Assembly (NCBI GenBank): GCA_964404235.1
Contig: CAYOJL010000051.1
Span: forward strand, 1 to 14,759
Direction of reading: 5' to 3'
DNA length: 14,759 bases
Origin: CACEUX01 sp964404235
GTDB taxonomy: Bacteria; Fidelibacterota; Marinisomatia; Marinisomatales; UBA1611
Positions within the stretch are counted from its first letter, which is position 1. Each line of letters begins with the position of its first letter. This document shows positions 1 through 7,757 of the stretch, piece by piece. Both the position numbers and the translations under genes were made by a program. Below the pieces are notes generated by a model. It was given only the letters and a program-made list of their open reading frames with translations. It searched no databases and was not told where the DNA came from.

Positions 1-68
1 TTAACACCTTTCCTTTATCACCAAAAATACCAAGATCATTTGAATTTGAGACGGGTTACAGATTTTAG
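1..68 (+). CDS. TonB-dependent receptor, C-terminal end only (gene starts before the window)
   Basis: Reading from base 3, an open frame gives N-T-F-P-L-S-P-K-I-P-R and ends in E-T-G-Y-R-F before a TAG stop at 66-68. Sixteen of its last 20 residues match the last 20 residues of the complete receptor that follows (copy at 2799-2861). An aromatic final residue is usual for outer-membrane barrel proteins, because the last strand carries the BAM-recognition signal. I infer that this is the end of a paralogous outer-membrane TonB-dependent receptor, transcribed with the next gene. Nothing can be said about its substrate, because only about 21 codons are visible. Confidence 0.8.
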   Translation, partial: NTFPLSPKIPRSFEFETGYRF

Positions 69-70
69 GA
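67..70 (+). promoter_or_regulatory. Ribosome binding site (AGGA) overlapping the upstream stop codon
   Basis: AGGA at 67-70 overlaps the TAG stop of the upstream receptor. It lies 4 bases before the first ATG (75) and 7 bases before the second (78). The spacing slightly favours the ATG at 78. The overlap suggests that translation of the two receptors is coupled. Confidence 0.5.
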
Positions 71-74
71 AAAG

Positions 75-2861
75 ATGATGAAAAAACTATTCCCAATCAT
101 ACTTTTTGTGGCATTTGCACAATTACAAGGACAGGATGGAACCATATCTGGTCAAGTGCAGGACTTATCTGAACCTTTGCCTGGAGCTAATGTTTTTCTT
201 GTAGGGACTTCTATGGGTGCTACCACTGATTCACTGGGCAAGTACCTTATAGATGGAATCCCGGTTGGTAAGTATACATTACAAGTGGACTATATTGGTT
301 ATGAATCGCTTAGTCTGGATCTATATATCTCAGAGAGTGATATTGTTTCAGAAGAGCTATCTGGTTCAAACTTCTCAGCTAAACTTGGACTTGAAGAGGA
401 TGAATCGTCTGATATTATTAAGGGTAGGGCACTTAATAATATTGATTTCATACTAAAAGCTTCATCTCTAGGACTTAACGAAATTGTAGTATCGGCCTCG
501 AGAAAAAAAGAAAAGATAACTGATGCGCCCAGCGTTGTATCAGTTGTCAATCAGCAGACTATTAGAAGAAGGATAGGAGTGACCGATTTTAATAGGTTGG
601 CCAGTTTTGCAAAGGGAGTTGATGTAACATATTATGGTATACAAGGCGCTCAGATCAATGCAAGGGGTTTTGATGGCGCTTATAGTACTCGATTCAGACA
701 ATTTGCCGATGGACTATATCTTGGTGAATCCGTTTCAGGCCAGGTATACTCTTTAATTTCTGGGCCACCTAAAGAATCAATTGCAAGATTAGAGATATTA
801 TTCGGACCGCAAGCAGCATTATATGGTCCAGATGCCTCACAGGGTTTATTGAATATCATAACAAAGCATCCAATGGAAGATGAAACAAATGAGATTAATT
901 TTAGCATTTCCAATTTAAATGATCCGCGCTTGGGGGCTAGATTTGTAAAGAACTTTGATAAAGTTTCCATCGATATAAGTGGAGAGACAAAAATTGCTTC
1001 AGAACTACCTTATGGTAATAAGAATGATGAAATATTCTGGGTAGTGGGTGACACTTTGTATTTGAATGAAGATCTATATGACCCACTTGAAATGAGCAAA
1101 AATCAATTAAGAACAAATATTTATTACAGGATCAACAAACTAAATGAGTTTTCTGTATTTTATAATTATGTAGAGGGTAAAGGTTATGCCATGGGTAGTC
1201 TTGGCCCTATCTACAATAGAGGTCTTAATAATCATCAATATGGATTGAGATTCAATAATAATAACCACTTCTTCAGAGTCACCGGAATAAATCAAATTGC
1301 TGATGCAGCATTCAGGGTCAGCCTTGGCTTATTACAGGTCATAGCAAGGAATTCGGATGGGACTAGCCTTTCATGGCAAGATGCGCTCGATCAATATGGT
1401 GATTACGATTTAGGTTGGTGGTTAAAATACAATAGTGATGATTACTTAATGGATTATCAATATAATAATAAATTGACCGATAGGTTGAACCTAGTTGCAG
1501 GATTTGATTATGAATACAAAGATCCAGATACTGATAGGACAACCATAAATGATCAAGGAGTGAGCCCAATTACTGGTGCTACTGGTGGTACGGATATAAA
1601 TGAATATAGATATGGTATATACGGACAACTTGACCTGTTGATCAATAATGAGTACTCCATAAACACTTCTGTACGCTTTGATGATCACGAGTACTATGGT
1701 AATAGTATTTCCCCAAGGGCATCTCTAGTAAGAAAGAATTTTCTTAATGGTAATCTAAAATTAATAGCTGGGACAGGATTTAAAGCCCCGACACTTTTAG
1801 AAAGAAATGTCTACGCTGGTCAAAGAAATATTGCAAATGGGAAAGCCGGTGATCCTGATCCTGTTCTTGGTGTATACGGAGTTACGTATCCATATGATTG
1901 GGTGATGGATGCAGTATCTATGGGCTCCTCTGATGGATTTACGATCGTAGATTTTAAAGATATGGATGGAGATGGTATATATAGTGAGCCTGATGTACTG
2001 ATAAATAGTAAATATATTGAGCCGTTACAATTAGAGGAACATCAATCACTAGAGTTAGCATATACTGGCCTTATTGATAGTAATAATCTTTTTGAATGTA
2101 ACTTGTATACTGGGAGGTATAAGAATTTTAAAGGTCCATTAACGGTATTCGGCGCGACTGGACCCGGATGGGTTTATGTTGTACAAGCATTCCCCAATCC
2201 ACTACCAATTGATGGTATGCGACAAATAAATTATGGTGATAAACTGATCGACCCAGAACCTGTACCACCGTTCACCTATGCAATGGGCTATCCTACATTG
2301 CCTCTTGATGTTTCATTTTTTGGTTTTGAGACAGGTTGGAAACATCTGCAAGATAAATATGAGATTTCTATGAATTTTTCCTATTTTAATGATGATGATC
2401 TCGTTAATAAGAGAAAAAAGGGAGAAAAATATTTAAACTATCTATCTGCAACCGATCTTTCTGATAGTGTTTATATCGATTATTATGATTACGCAAATAC
2501 ATATAGTAATACTCCAAACTTCAAGGGCTCTCTTTCACTGACATATTTCAATAGCTTCATCAAGGGATTGACCACTGTATTTACAATTAAAGGTACTTCA
2601 CCTTATGATTTTGTAAGTGGCTATTTTGAAGCTACAAAAGAGGGCAAAGGTGAAGCAGCGCAAGTGGGACAATCATGGTTTATTAACCCGGGACAAATTG
2701 GGGGAGAATTCTATTCAGATCTGGATCTGGTATATGAATTCAATGAGAATATCAATATTGGATTCTCAATAAAAAACCTATTTGAAACGCAAGCACCAAC
2801 CTTTCCTTTATCTCCAAAGATACCAAGATATTTTCTTATAGAGACAGGATATAATTTTTAG
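75..2861 (+). CDS. TonB-dependent outer-membrane receptor with carboxypeptidase-regulatory-like N-terminal domain
   Basis: This is a predicted outer-membrane transporter that imports a ligand using TonB/ExbBD energy; the ligand cannot be told from sequence. Residues 2-20 form a signal peptide (MKKLFPIILFVAFAQLQGQ). Residues 22-80 are a carboxypeptidase-regulatory-like beta domain (GTISGQV, GANVFLVGT, G-Y-E). A TonB-box-like NEIVVSASRK lies at 135-144. The plug domain covers about 149-266 and includes NARGFDG, RLEILFGPQAALYGPDA and GLLNIITKHP. The rest is a beta-barrel ending in G-Y-N-F. The stretch at 629-640 (DMDGDGIYSEPD) fits an EF-hand calcium loop. At 928 residues the length is normal for the family. 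The start could be one codon later (78), which has better ribosome-site spacing. The gene follows a paralogue by 6 bases, so the two probably form a tandem duplicate pair. Confidence 0.93.
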   Translation: MMKKLFPIILFVAFAQLQGQDGTISGQVQDLSEPLPGANVFLVGTSMGATTDSLGKYLIDGIPVGKYTLQVDYIGYESLSLDLYISESDIVSEELSGSNFSAKLGLEEDESSDIIKGRALNNIDFILKASSLGLNEIVVSASRKKEKITDAPSVVSVVNQQTIRRRIGVTDFNRLASFAKGVDVTYYGIQGAQINARGFDGAYSTRFRQFADGLYLGESVSGQVYSLISGPPKESIARLEILFGPQAALYGPDASQGLLNIITKHPMEDETNEINFSISNLNDPRLGARFVKNFDKVSIDISGETKIASELPYGNKNDEIFWVVGDTLYLNEDLYDPLEMSKNQLRTNIYYRINKLNEFSVFYNYVEGKGYAMGSLGPIYNRGLNNHQYGLRFNNNNHFFRVTGINQIADAAFRVSLGLLQVIARNSDGTSLSWQDALDQYGDYDLGWWLKYNSDDYLMDYQYNNKLTDRLNLVAGFDYEYKDPDTDRTTINDQGVSPITGATGGTDINEYRYGIYGQLDLLINNEYSINTSVRFDDHEYYGNSISPRASLVRKNFLNGNLKLIAGTGFKAPTLLERNVYAGQRNIANGKAGDPDPVLGVYGVTYPYDWVMDAVSMGSSDGFTIVDFKDMDGDGIYSEPDVLINSKYIEPLQLEEHQSLELAYTGLIDSNNLFECNLYTGRYKNFKGPLTVFGATGPGWVYVVQAFPNPLPIDGMRQINYGDKLIDPEPVPPFTYAMGYPTLPLDVSFFGFETGWKHLQDKYEISMNFSYFNDDDLVNKRKKGEKYLNYLSATDLSDSVYIDYYDYANTYSNTPNFKGSLSLTYFNSFIKGLTTVFTIKGTSPYDFVSGYFEATKEGKGEAAQVGQSWFINPGQIGGEFYSDLDLVYEFNENINIGFSIKNLFETQAPTFPLSPKIPRYFLIETGYNF

Positions 2862-2993
2862 ACATAGAGTGATCTTATGATTATTAGTATTATGAATAAA
2901 TGGATAGCATAGATGAAAGATCTTATTACCATTCTACATTTATTGGTTTCAATGACAATATTTTCAAATACGTTACTTGATTAATATAGGAAA

Positions 2994-3353
2994 ATGTCTA
3001 CGAAGACACTAACTACAGCGGTTGAAAAGATCGCACCTACTGCAATCTTAAAGATTGATGGTCCGTTCAATGATTTTCATGCTAAAGAGTTAATTGGCAT
3101 CATTGATGACCTACTTACACAAGAATTTGTACATTTTATCATGAACTTTAAATTATGTACGGAAGTGAATAATTATGGTGTCTCAGTATTAATCAGTCTT
3201 ATTGGATCTATCAATGCAAAGAGTGGGAAACTTATCTTTACCAATGTTGATCAACAACTTGAGAAAAAGTTGAAAATGATGGGACTTGCAGCTTACGCTG
3301 AATTTTACTCTGAAGATAAGATAGCTCTTGAGAGCCTAGTAGAAAAACATTAA
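2994..3353 (+). CDS. STAS-domain protein (anti-sigma-factor-antagonist-like)
   Basis: This 119-residue cytoplasmic protein has the STAS fold pattern. It opens with strands (AILKIDGPF), then a helix (AKELIGIIDDLL), a central strand (HFIMNF), the loop before helix 2 (EVNNYGVSVLISLI, 57-70), a strand (GKLIFTNV) and a last helix near KKLKMMGL. In SpoIIAA-type proteins the loop reads D-S-S-G and its second serine is phosphorylated. Here the aligned residues are N59, N60, Y61 and G62, so the usual phosphosite is absent. The gene sits 30 bases before a SpoIIE-type phosphatase, its expected partner in such pathways. The STAS assignment is by pattern. The exact role (regulating a sigma factor, an enzyme or a scaffold) is unknown. 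AGGA at 2988-2991 is only 2 bases from the ATG, which is unusually close. Confidence 0.8.
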   Translation: MSTKTLTTAVEKIAPTAILKIDGPFNDFHAKELIGIIDDLLTQEFVHFIMNFKLCTEVNNYGVSVLISLIGSINAKSGKLIFTNVDQQLEKKLKMMGLAAYAEFYSEDKIALESLVEKH

Positions 3354-3383
3354 ATACAACTTATTAATAAAAATACCGGACAT

Positions 3384-6365
3384 ATGCATAAAATCTATTT
3401 TTTACACATATTGCTATTATCAACAGTTTTAAATATCATCTTTGCTGATCCATCAGCTGGCCAGTGGAAACAGTTCGTATATACAGATGGATTATCTAGC
3501 AATTATATCTTTGATGTTGAAAAAGATAGTGATGATCGGATCTGGATAGGCACACAAAATGGGATTAGTTTAATTGATGGAAGTAATATTATTAAATACG
3601 GAGCAAAGAGTGGTCTTCCAGCAGCAAACATAATAAAGATAATCAACCTTGATGGTATTACATATGCTGCAGCATCAGGACAAGGTATATATGTATTTAA
3701 TGATGGAATATTTGAGAGGACAAAGATAATAAAGGGTAGTGATATCTCTATCATGTCCAAGGTTGATGGTAAGATATTCATTTCAACAAACTTAGAGAAT
3801 ATTACTTTTGATGGAAGTGATGTTTCTTTTATGGGTAAGGGATTTCCAAATATTAAGATAAGAGATGTCTTCTCTTCTGGCGATAGAACATGGTATGCTG
3901 CAGAGGATCGCATAATTAATAAGGAAGGGAAAGGGTTTTTAACAGAAAAAATTAATTTTCCAAATAACAAGATAAAGATCCAAGCGTTTCTGGTTGATGG
4001 TGATCTTGAATATTTTGGTACAAACCAAGGACTATGGTATAGAAAAAACAAAGGTGAATTAAAGCTTATTAGAGACCTTAACGTATTGAGTCTATCGCGT
4101 TCAATAAATGGTGACATACTTACTGGGACCAAAAAAGGTCTTTATTATTTAGAAGCAGGTAGATTAGTTAACTATAGACCAAGTGGAGATGAACACAAAG
4201 GATTGGAGAAAACATCCATACGTGATATCGAGGTCATATCTACGAATGAGATCTGGTATTCCTCATTTGGAATGGGGCTTTATCTCCATGATCCAGGGAC
4301 CTTTAAAACATTAAATTCTAAAGATGGGATAGATGTGGGTGGAATGACCTTTGACATGGTCTCTGATAATGGTAAGGTCTACATTGCAACGAGGAATGGT
4401 CTTTTTGTTTACCAAAATAGAAAGGTCAAAGCTCATTACACTAAACGGGATGGGCTACCATCGAATATCATTCTTGATCTTGACCTGGATTCTAAAGGTG
4501 ATCTATGGCTTGCTACAGCTAGTGGCCTATCAAAGTTTTCAGGATCAAAATTCAATAATTATAGTAGGAGTGATGGTTTACCAGCAAAATTAGTGACTGC
4601 AGTACATGTAGATAGAAATGATGATTCGGTCATATGGGCTGGGTCAGAAAATTCTGGTATTACTCGTTTTGATAAAAAAGGTTTTTTTACATTTGCTGTA
4701 CAAGATGGATTGCCAAGTAACTCCATAAGAGATATTACTCAATCAAATAATGGAGAGCTTTTCATCGCCTGTTATAAGGCTGGTGTAGCAAAGTATGATG
4801 GGAAAACGTTTCAATTATTCCATGAAGGTTTGGATGATAAAAGGGTCATACTAGTGAGCATAGGTCCTGATGGCTATTTATGGGCAGGAACTGAATCAGC
4901 CGGGATTGGAGTTCTCAAGAATAATAATTTTGAAATGATACGTGATTCTGATGGGTTAGGTCATAATGAAATGTTCTCATTATTCTATGATGGTAAAAGG
5001 ATGTGGGCAGGTACATTTGGTGGAGGTGTAAGTTGCCTTTCAAATGATACATGGTTCACATTAAGAGAGTCCGATGGATTAAATAGTAATACCATTGGTG
5101 CTGTTACGACTATCGATAAGAAATATTTTTTATTAGGAGGGACAAAAGGTGTTTCCTTATTCAAATTAGATGATAGTTCATTTAAACTAGACATAGATAA
5201 TATTTTAACACCAAAAGCAGAGCTATCAATTCATGATATAAAGGATAGTAACATCTCAGGTATAGTTAACGATCGGTTTTTTATTTCTGCCAATCCGATG
5301 GTATATAACCCTTCCGGAAGTAAGGTCAAGTATCGAACTAGATTAAATAGTGGAGGTGAAAAAGATCTCTGGTCAGACCTGCAAACTTCAAACCAAATAT
5401 CATTTTTCCCAGAAAATGTTGGTACATATGTATTGGATGTCCAGGCAGTTGATAATAGAGTTGCTTTTTCAGAAATAGTAGCGATCCCATTTAGTATCGG
5501 TCGTGTATGGTACCTTGATCCTAAAACAGCAATTCCATTCTGGGGTAGTATATTGCTATTGATTGGATTTTCAACCGTTACATATGTCAACTATCGCAAA
5601 AAGAGTATAGAAGCCCAGGAACTTAGAGAAGCAGAGATAGAACGGCAGCAGGCAGAGATGGAAGAGGCTAGAGAGTTTCAACAAGCAATGCTTCCAAAAG
5701 AGATGCCTTCAACAGATGATTATGAGATGGTTGGTTTTCAACAAACAGCGACTGAGGTCGGAGGTGATTTTTTTGATTTTATGCAAAAGGAAGATGGTAT
5801 GTGGATCGCCATATGTGGAGATGCAACAGGTCATGGTCTAACATCAGGTAACGTAGTGTCCATCACAAAAACAGCTATGAGCGCACTTGTTGAAGAAGAG
5901 CCAGTACCAACTTTGGACTCCTTGAATAATACCCTTCTAAAAATGAATATTGGCTTAAATAGGATGTGCCTAAATATTGCAAATATTGGAAAAGATTCTA
6001 TCAGGTTCTCATCTGCGGGTATGCCACCTGCATATTATTATTCTGCAGAAAAAGGTGAATTAGAAGAGGTCTTAGTTGGGGCACTACCTTTAGGCTCATT
6101 TCCCGGTGCAATTCACATGGAACAAGAGATCTCATTTAAGAATAAAGGCGATATCCTTGTGATGATGTCAGACGGGCTTCCAGAGGCGGAAAACATAGGC
6201 GATGAGATGGTTGGTTATGAACGGACGGAAGAAAAGATAAGGTCTCTTGCAGATAGATCAGCAGAAGAGATCAAAGATGGTTTGGTTGAACTTTGTAATT
6301 CTTGGTTAGAAGGGCATGCAGAACTTAAAGATGATATGACCTTTGTAATAATCAAGAAGAAGTAG
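3384..6365 (+). CDS. Membrane sensor phosphatase: Reg_prop beta-propeller repeats, Y_Y_Y-like domain, SpoIIE/PP2C domain
   Basis: This 993-residue sensor probably detects a periplasmic signal and dephosphorylates a cytoplasmic serine/threonine phosphoprotein. A signal peptide or anchor lies at 1-22. Residues about 50-600 hold roughly fourteen Reg_prop-like repeats (IWIGTQNGI, LWLATASGL, IWAGSENSG, LWAGTESAG, MWAGTFGGG and others), with DGLPSN-type turns between several of them. This is enough for two seven-bladed propellers. A Y_Y_Y-like domain covers about 635-712. One membrane helix spans about 716-738, and a charged coiled coil about 742-775. The SpoIIE phosphatase domain follows with its metal-binding acidic residues intact: GGDFFD (D795), GDATGHG (D813), SDGLPEA (D930) and DDMTF (D983, D984). 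The propeller and Y_Y_Y arrangement is that of Bacteroidota hybrid two-component sensors, but with a phosphatase in place of a histidine kinase. The STAS gene just upstream may be its partner. Confidence 0.93.
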   Translation: MHKIYFLHILLLSTVLNIIFADPSAGQWKQFVYTDGLSSNYIFDVEKDSDDRIWIGTQNGISLIDGSNIIKYGAKSGLPAANIIKIINLDGITYAAASGQGIYVFNDGIFERTKIIKGSDISIMSKVDGKIFISTNLENITFDGSDVSFMGKGFPNIKIRDVFSSGDRTWYAAEDRIINKEGKGFLTEKINFPNNKIKIQAFLVDGDLEYFGTNQGLWYRKNKGELKLIRDLNVLSLSRSINGDILTGTKKGLYYLEAGRLVNYRPSGDEHKGLEKTSIRDIEVISTNEIWYSSFGMGLYLHDPGTFKTLNSKDGIDVGGMTFDMVSDNGKVYIATRNGLFVYQNRKVKAHYTKRDGLPSNIILDLDLDSKGDLWLATASGLSKFSGSKFNNYSRSDGLPAKLVTAVHVDRNDDSVIWAGSENSGITRFDKKGFFTFAVQDGLPSNSIRDITQSNNGELFIACYKAGVAKYDGKTFQLFHEGLDDKRVILVSIGPDGYLWAGTESAGIGVLKNNNFEMIRDSDGLGHNEMFSLFYDGKRMWAGTFGGGVSCLSNDTWFTLRESDGLNSNTIGAVTTIDKKYFLLGGTKGVSLFKLDDSSFKLDIDNILTPKAELSIHDIKDSNISGIVNDRFFISANPMVYNPSGSKVKYRTRLNSGGEKDLWSDLQTSNQISFFPENVGTYVLDVQAVDNRVAFSEIVAIPFSIGRVWYLDPKTAIPFWGSILLLIGFSTVTYVNYRKKSIEAQELREAEIERQQAEMEEAREFQQAMLPKEMPSTDDYEMVGFQQTATEVGGDFFDFMQKEDGMWIAICGDATGHGLTSGNVVSITKTAMSALVEEEPVPTLDSLNNTLLKMNIGLNRMCLNIANIGKDSIRFSSAGMPPAYYYSAEKGELEEVLVGALPLGSFPGAIHMEQEISFKNKGDILVMMSDGLPEAENIGDEMVGYERTEEKIRSLADRSAEEIKDGLVELCNSWLEGHAELKDDMTFVIIKKK

Positions 6366-6375
6366 AAGCTATTGA

Positions 6376-7473
6376 TTAAATGCTGCTTAATAGTTGATCA
6401 TAAATAGGTGCCATATTCCTCCAATCAAACTGTTTAGCTATGCCATGCAAATTATATTTATTGCCTTTTGTAACATTATCCATTGCCCAAATGATCTTAC
6501 TGTATAATTCATCTTCATCCTTATAAAAATTTTCTTCATGATCATTAGATGAGATGAGCTCTGGGTAGGTCAATCGGCAGGGCAAAATTGGCCAAACTTG
6601 ACAATAAATGGCTTCCATGACACTTGCTCCGAAAAACTCTTGATCTGATGTTACTGGTAATATATGAGCCTTCCATAACCATTCTGCGTATTCACTAAAG
6701 GATTCTGTATAGCCCCAGTGCTTTATGTTTTCCTTGAATATTTCTTTTGCCTGATCAAATATAGATGGTGATCGATTAAAATTTTCACCCAAAACTACTA
6801 AACTAAAATCACTGCCACTATTTTTCACCTTTTCTAGTACAGAGAAAAATGATTCAGGGTTCTTATCATATTCCCAACGATGATTCCATAATATCAATGG
6901 TCTTTCGTTAGTATCATCAAATTTATGTTCATCAAAACGTTGAAGGTCGATACCCAGATAAAGGACCTCAGATTTATTACGAATATTATCAATTGATCCT
7001 AATTCTTGGTGGTCAGGAAATTGTTTTAAAAAAGGGTGGAGGTCATCTAAAAAAGATTTCATATGAAACTCAGAATTAAAGAAAACCTTATCTGCAGAAA
7101 GTGCGGAAGAATAGTTGATGAACCCATAATGGGTATCTCTTTTGTTTTTTATATCTCTGTCATCAGGCGACCATGGGTAGGATATCTGGTTCTCATGAAA
7201 ATAAATAGCAGTCGGAATATTGTACGACCTTTCTCTGGTTAACGATAAAAAAGTTGTCAGGTCCAGCATATCGGTTGCCAGTATTAGATCTGGGAGCCAA
7301 TCCATTTTATTGAATTCTTTTGCAAGCGTAATTGCTCCACCATGCATTCTCCATTTCCAGAATTGACCTTTCATTGAAAGTTTTTTTATTTCATGCTGAC
7401 TATAATTTTGATATCCGTCGGCCCATTGTCTATGGGATCCAGTGTAATAGGGTTCAATAAGTAATATTTTCAT
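6376..7473 (-). CDS. Glycosyltransferase of the DUF3524 / tRNA-queuosine alpha-mannosyltransferase family
   Basis: This 365-residue cytoplasmic GT-B glycosyltransferase belongs to the family of human GTDC1/QTMAN, which adds mannose to queuosine in tRNA-Asp. The N-terminal domain carries the family's characteristic opening: IEPYYTGSHRQWADGY (6-21), then WKWRMHGG (39-46) and YFHENQISYPW (91-101). The C-terminal nucleotide-sugar domain (about 190-350) has LILWNHRWEYDKNPE and a donor-binding E-x7-E motif in EFFGASVMEA (E279, E287). I place the start at the ATG read from 7473. The open frame continues upstream to 7551, but that extension runs into the tRNA-Leu gene, and MKILLIEPYY is the natural start of the family. 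No clear Shine-Dalgarno site precedes it. The gene lies 35 bases downstream of tRNA-Leu on the same strand. The family assignment is firm; the exact substrate in this organism is inferred. Confidence 0.9.
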   Translation of the reverse strand: MKILLIEPYYTGSHRQWADGYQNYSQHEIKKLSMKGQFWKWRMHGGAITLAKEFNKMDWLPDLILATDMLDLTTFLSLTRERSYNIPTAIYFHENQISYPWSPDDRDIKNKRDTHYGFINYSSALSADKVFFNSEFHMKSFLDDLHPFLKQFPDHQELGSIDNIRNKSEVLYLGIDLQRFDEHKFDDTNERPLILWNHRWEYDKNPESFFSVLEKVKNSGSDFSLVVLGENFNRSPSIFDQAKEIFKENIKHWGYTESFSEYAEWLWKAHILPVTSDQEFFGASVMEAIYCQVWPILPCRLTYPELISSNDHEENFYKDEDELYSKIIWAMDNVTKGNKYNLHGIAKQFDWRNMAPIYDQLLSSI

Positions 7474-7508
7474 ATGATAAAATAATTTGGGGAATATAAG
7501 ATCTATTG

Positions 7509-7592
7509 TGCCCGAGACTGGAGTCGAACCAGCACGTCCGTTAGGACACACGGACCTGAACCGTGCGCGTCTACCAATTCCGCCACCCGGGC
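7509..7592 (-). tRNA. tRNA-Leu (anticodon CAG)
   Basis: On the - strand an 84-base cloverleaf can be folded. The acceptor stem pairs GCCCGGG with CTCGGGC (one G-T pair) and the discriminator base is A. The anticodon stem pairs CACGG with CCGTG around the loop TTCAGGT, which puts anticodon CAG at 7556-7558. The long variable arm (GTCC/GGAC around TAAC) is typical of class II tRNAs such as leucine. The T arm is GCTGG-TTCGACT-CCAGT. The 3' CCA is not encoded, so it must be added after transcription. The glycosyltransferase gene downstream may share the transcript. Confidence 0.97.
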
Positions 7593-7635
7593 ATTAACAT
7601 AGTCTCAAGAATAAAACCCAATAAGTTTAAAAATA

Positions 7636-7641
7636 ATTATA
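7636..7641 (-). promoter_or_regulatory. Candidate -10 box (TATAAT) upstream of tRNA-Leu
   Basis: A perfect TATAAT reads on the - strand here, about 44 bases before the mature tRNA 5' end, which is a plausible distance for a pre-tRNA leader. No good TTGACA-like -35 box lies 16-18 bases upstream; that region is occupied by the tandem repeat at 7651-7666. In sequence this AT-rich, a chance match is quite possible. Confidence 0.35.
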
Positions 7642-7650
7642 TGACTATTT

Positions 7651-7666
7651 AAGTGTTAAAGTGTTA
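7651..7666. repeat. Perfect tandem repeat, 2 x 8 bases (AAGTGTTA)
   Basis: AAGTGTTA occurs twice back to back in the 165-base divergent region between tRNA-Leu and smpB. It covers the expected -35 zone of the candidate tRNA promoter. It could be a regulator half-site pair or simple chance. The rest of the region is AT-rich, and I see no convincing smpB promoter in it. Confidence 0.5.
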
Positions 7667-7757
7667 GAAATATGTAATGAAAAATTTATCAATATTTCAG
7701 TATTAATAACCTTGTTAAAACAACTGGCAAAATTGTAGTTTATGTGAGAATTATTGT

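Noticed and set aside
3503..4132. 209-codon open frame on the - strand inside the sensor gene
   Set aside because: It lies wholly inside a well-supported propeller coding region, shows no domain pattern, and looks like a shadow of the repeated codons.
4351..4593. 80-codon + strand open frame in another frame of the sensor gene
   Set aside because: It is a shadow of the propeller repeats, with no ribosome site or family pattern.
3500..5200. Possible DNA repeat array or CRISPR-like pattern from recurring GATGG segments
   Set aside because: The recurrences encode the DGL turns of the propeller repeats. They diverge at the DNA level and have no constant repeat or spacer length.
7474..7551. N-terminal extension of the glycosyltransferase reading frame
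   Set aside because: The extra 26 residues overlap the 3' half of the tRNA-Leu gene. The family begins at the internal methionine (7473).
7711..7742. smpB promoter from TTGTTA and TAGTTT with an 18-base spacer
   Set aside because: The second box matches only 3 of 6 consensus positions, which is expected by chance in sequence this AT-rich.
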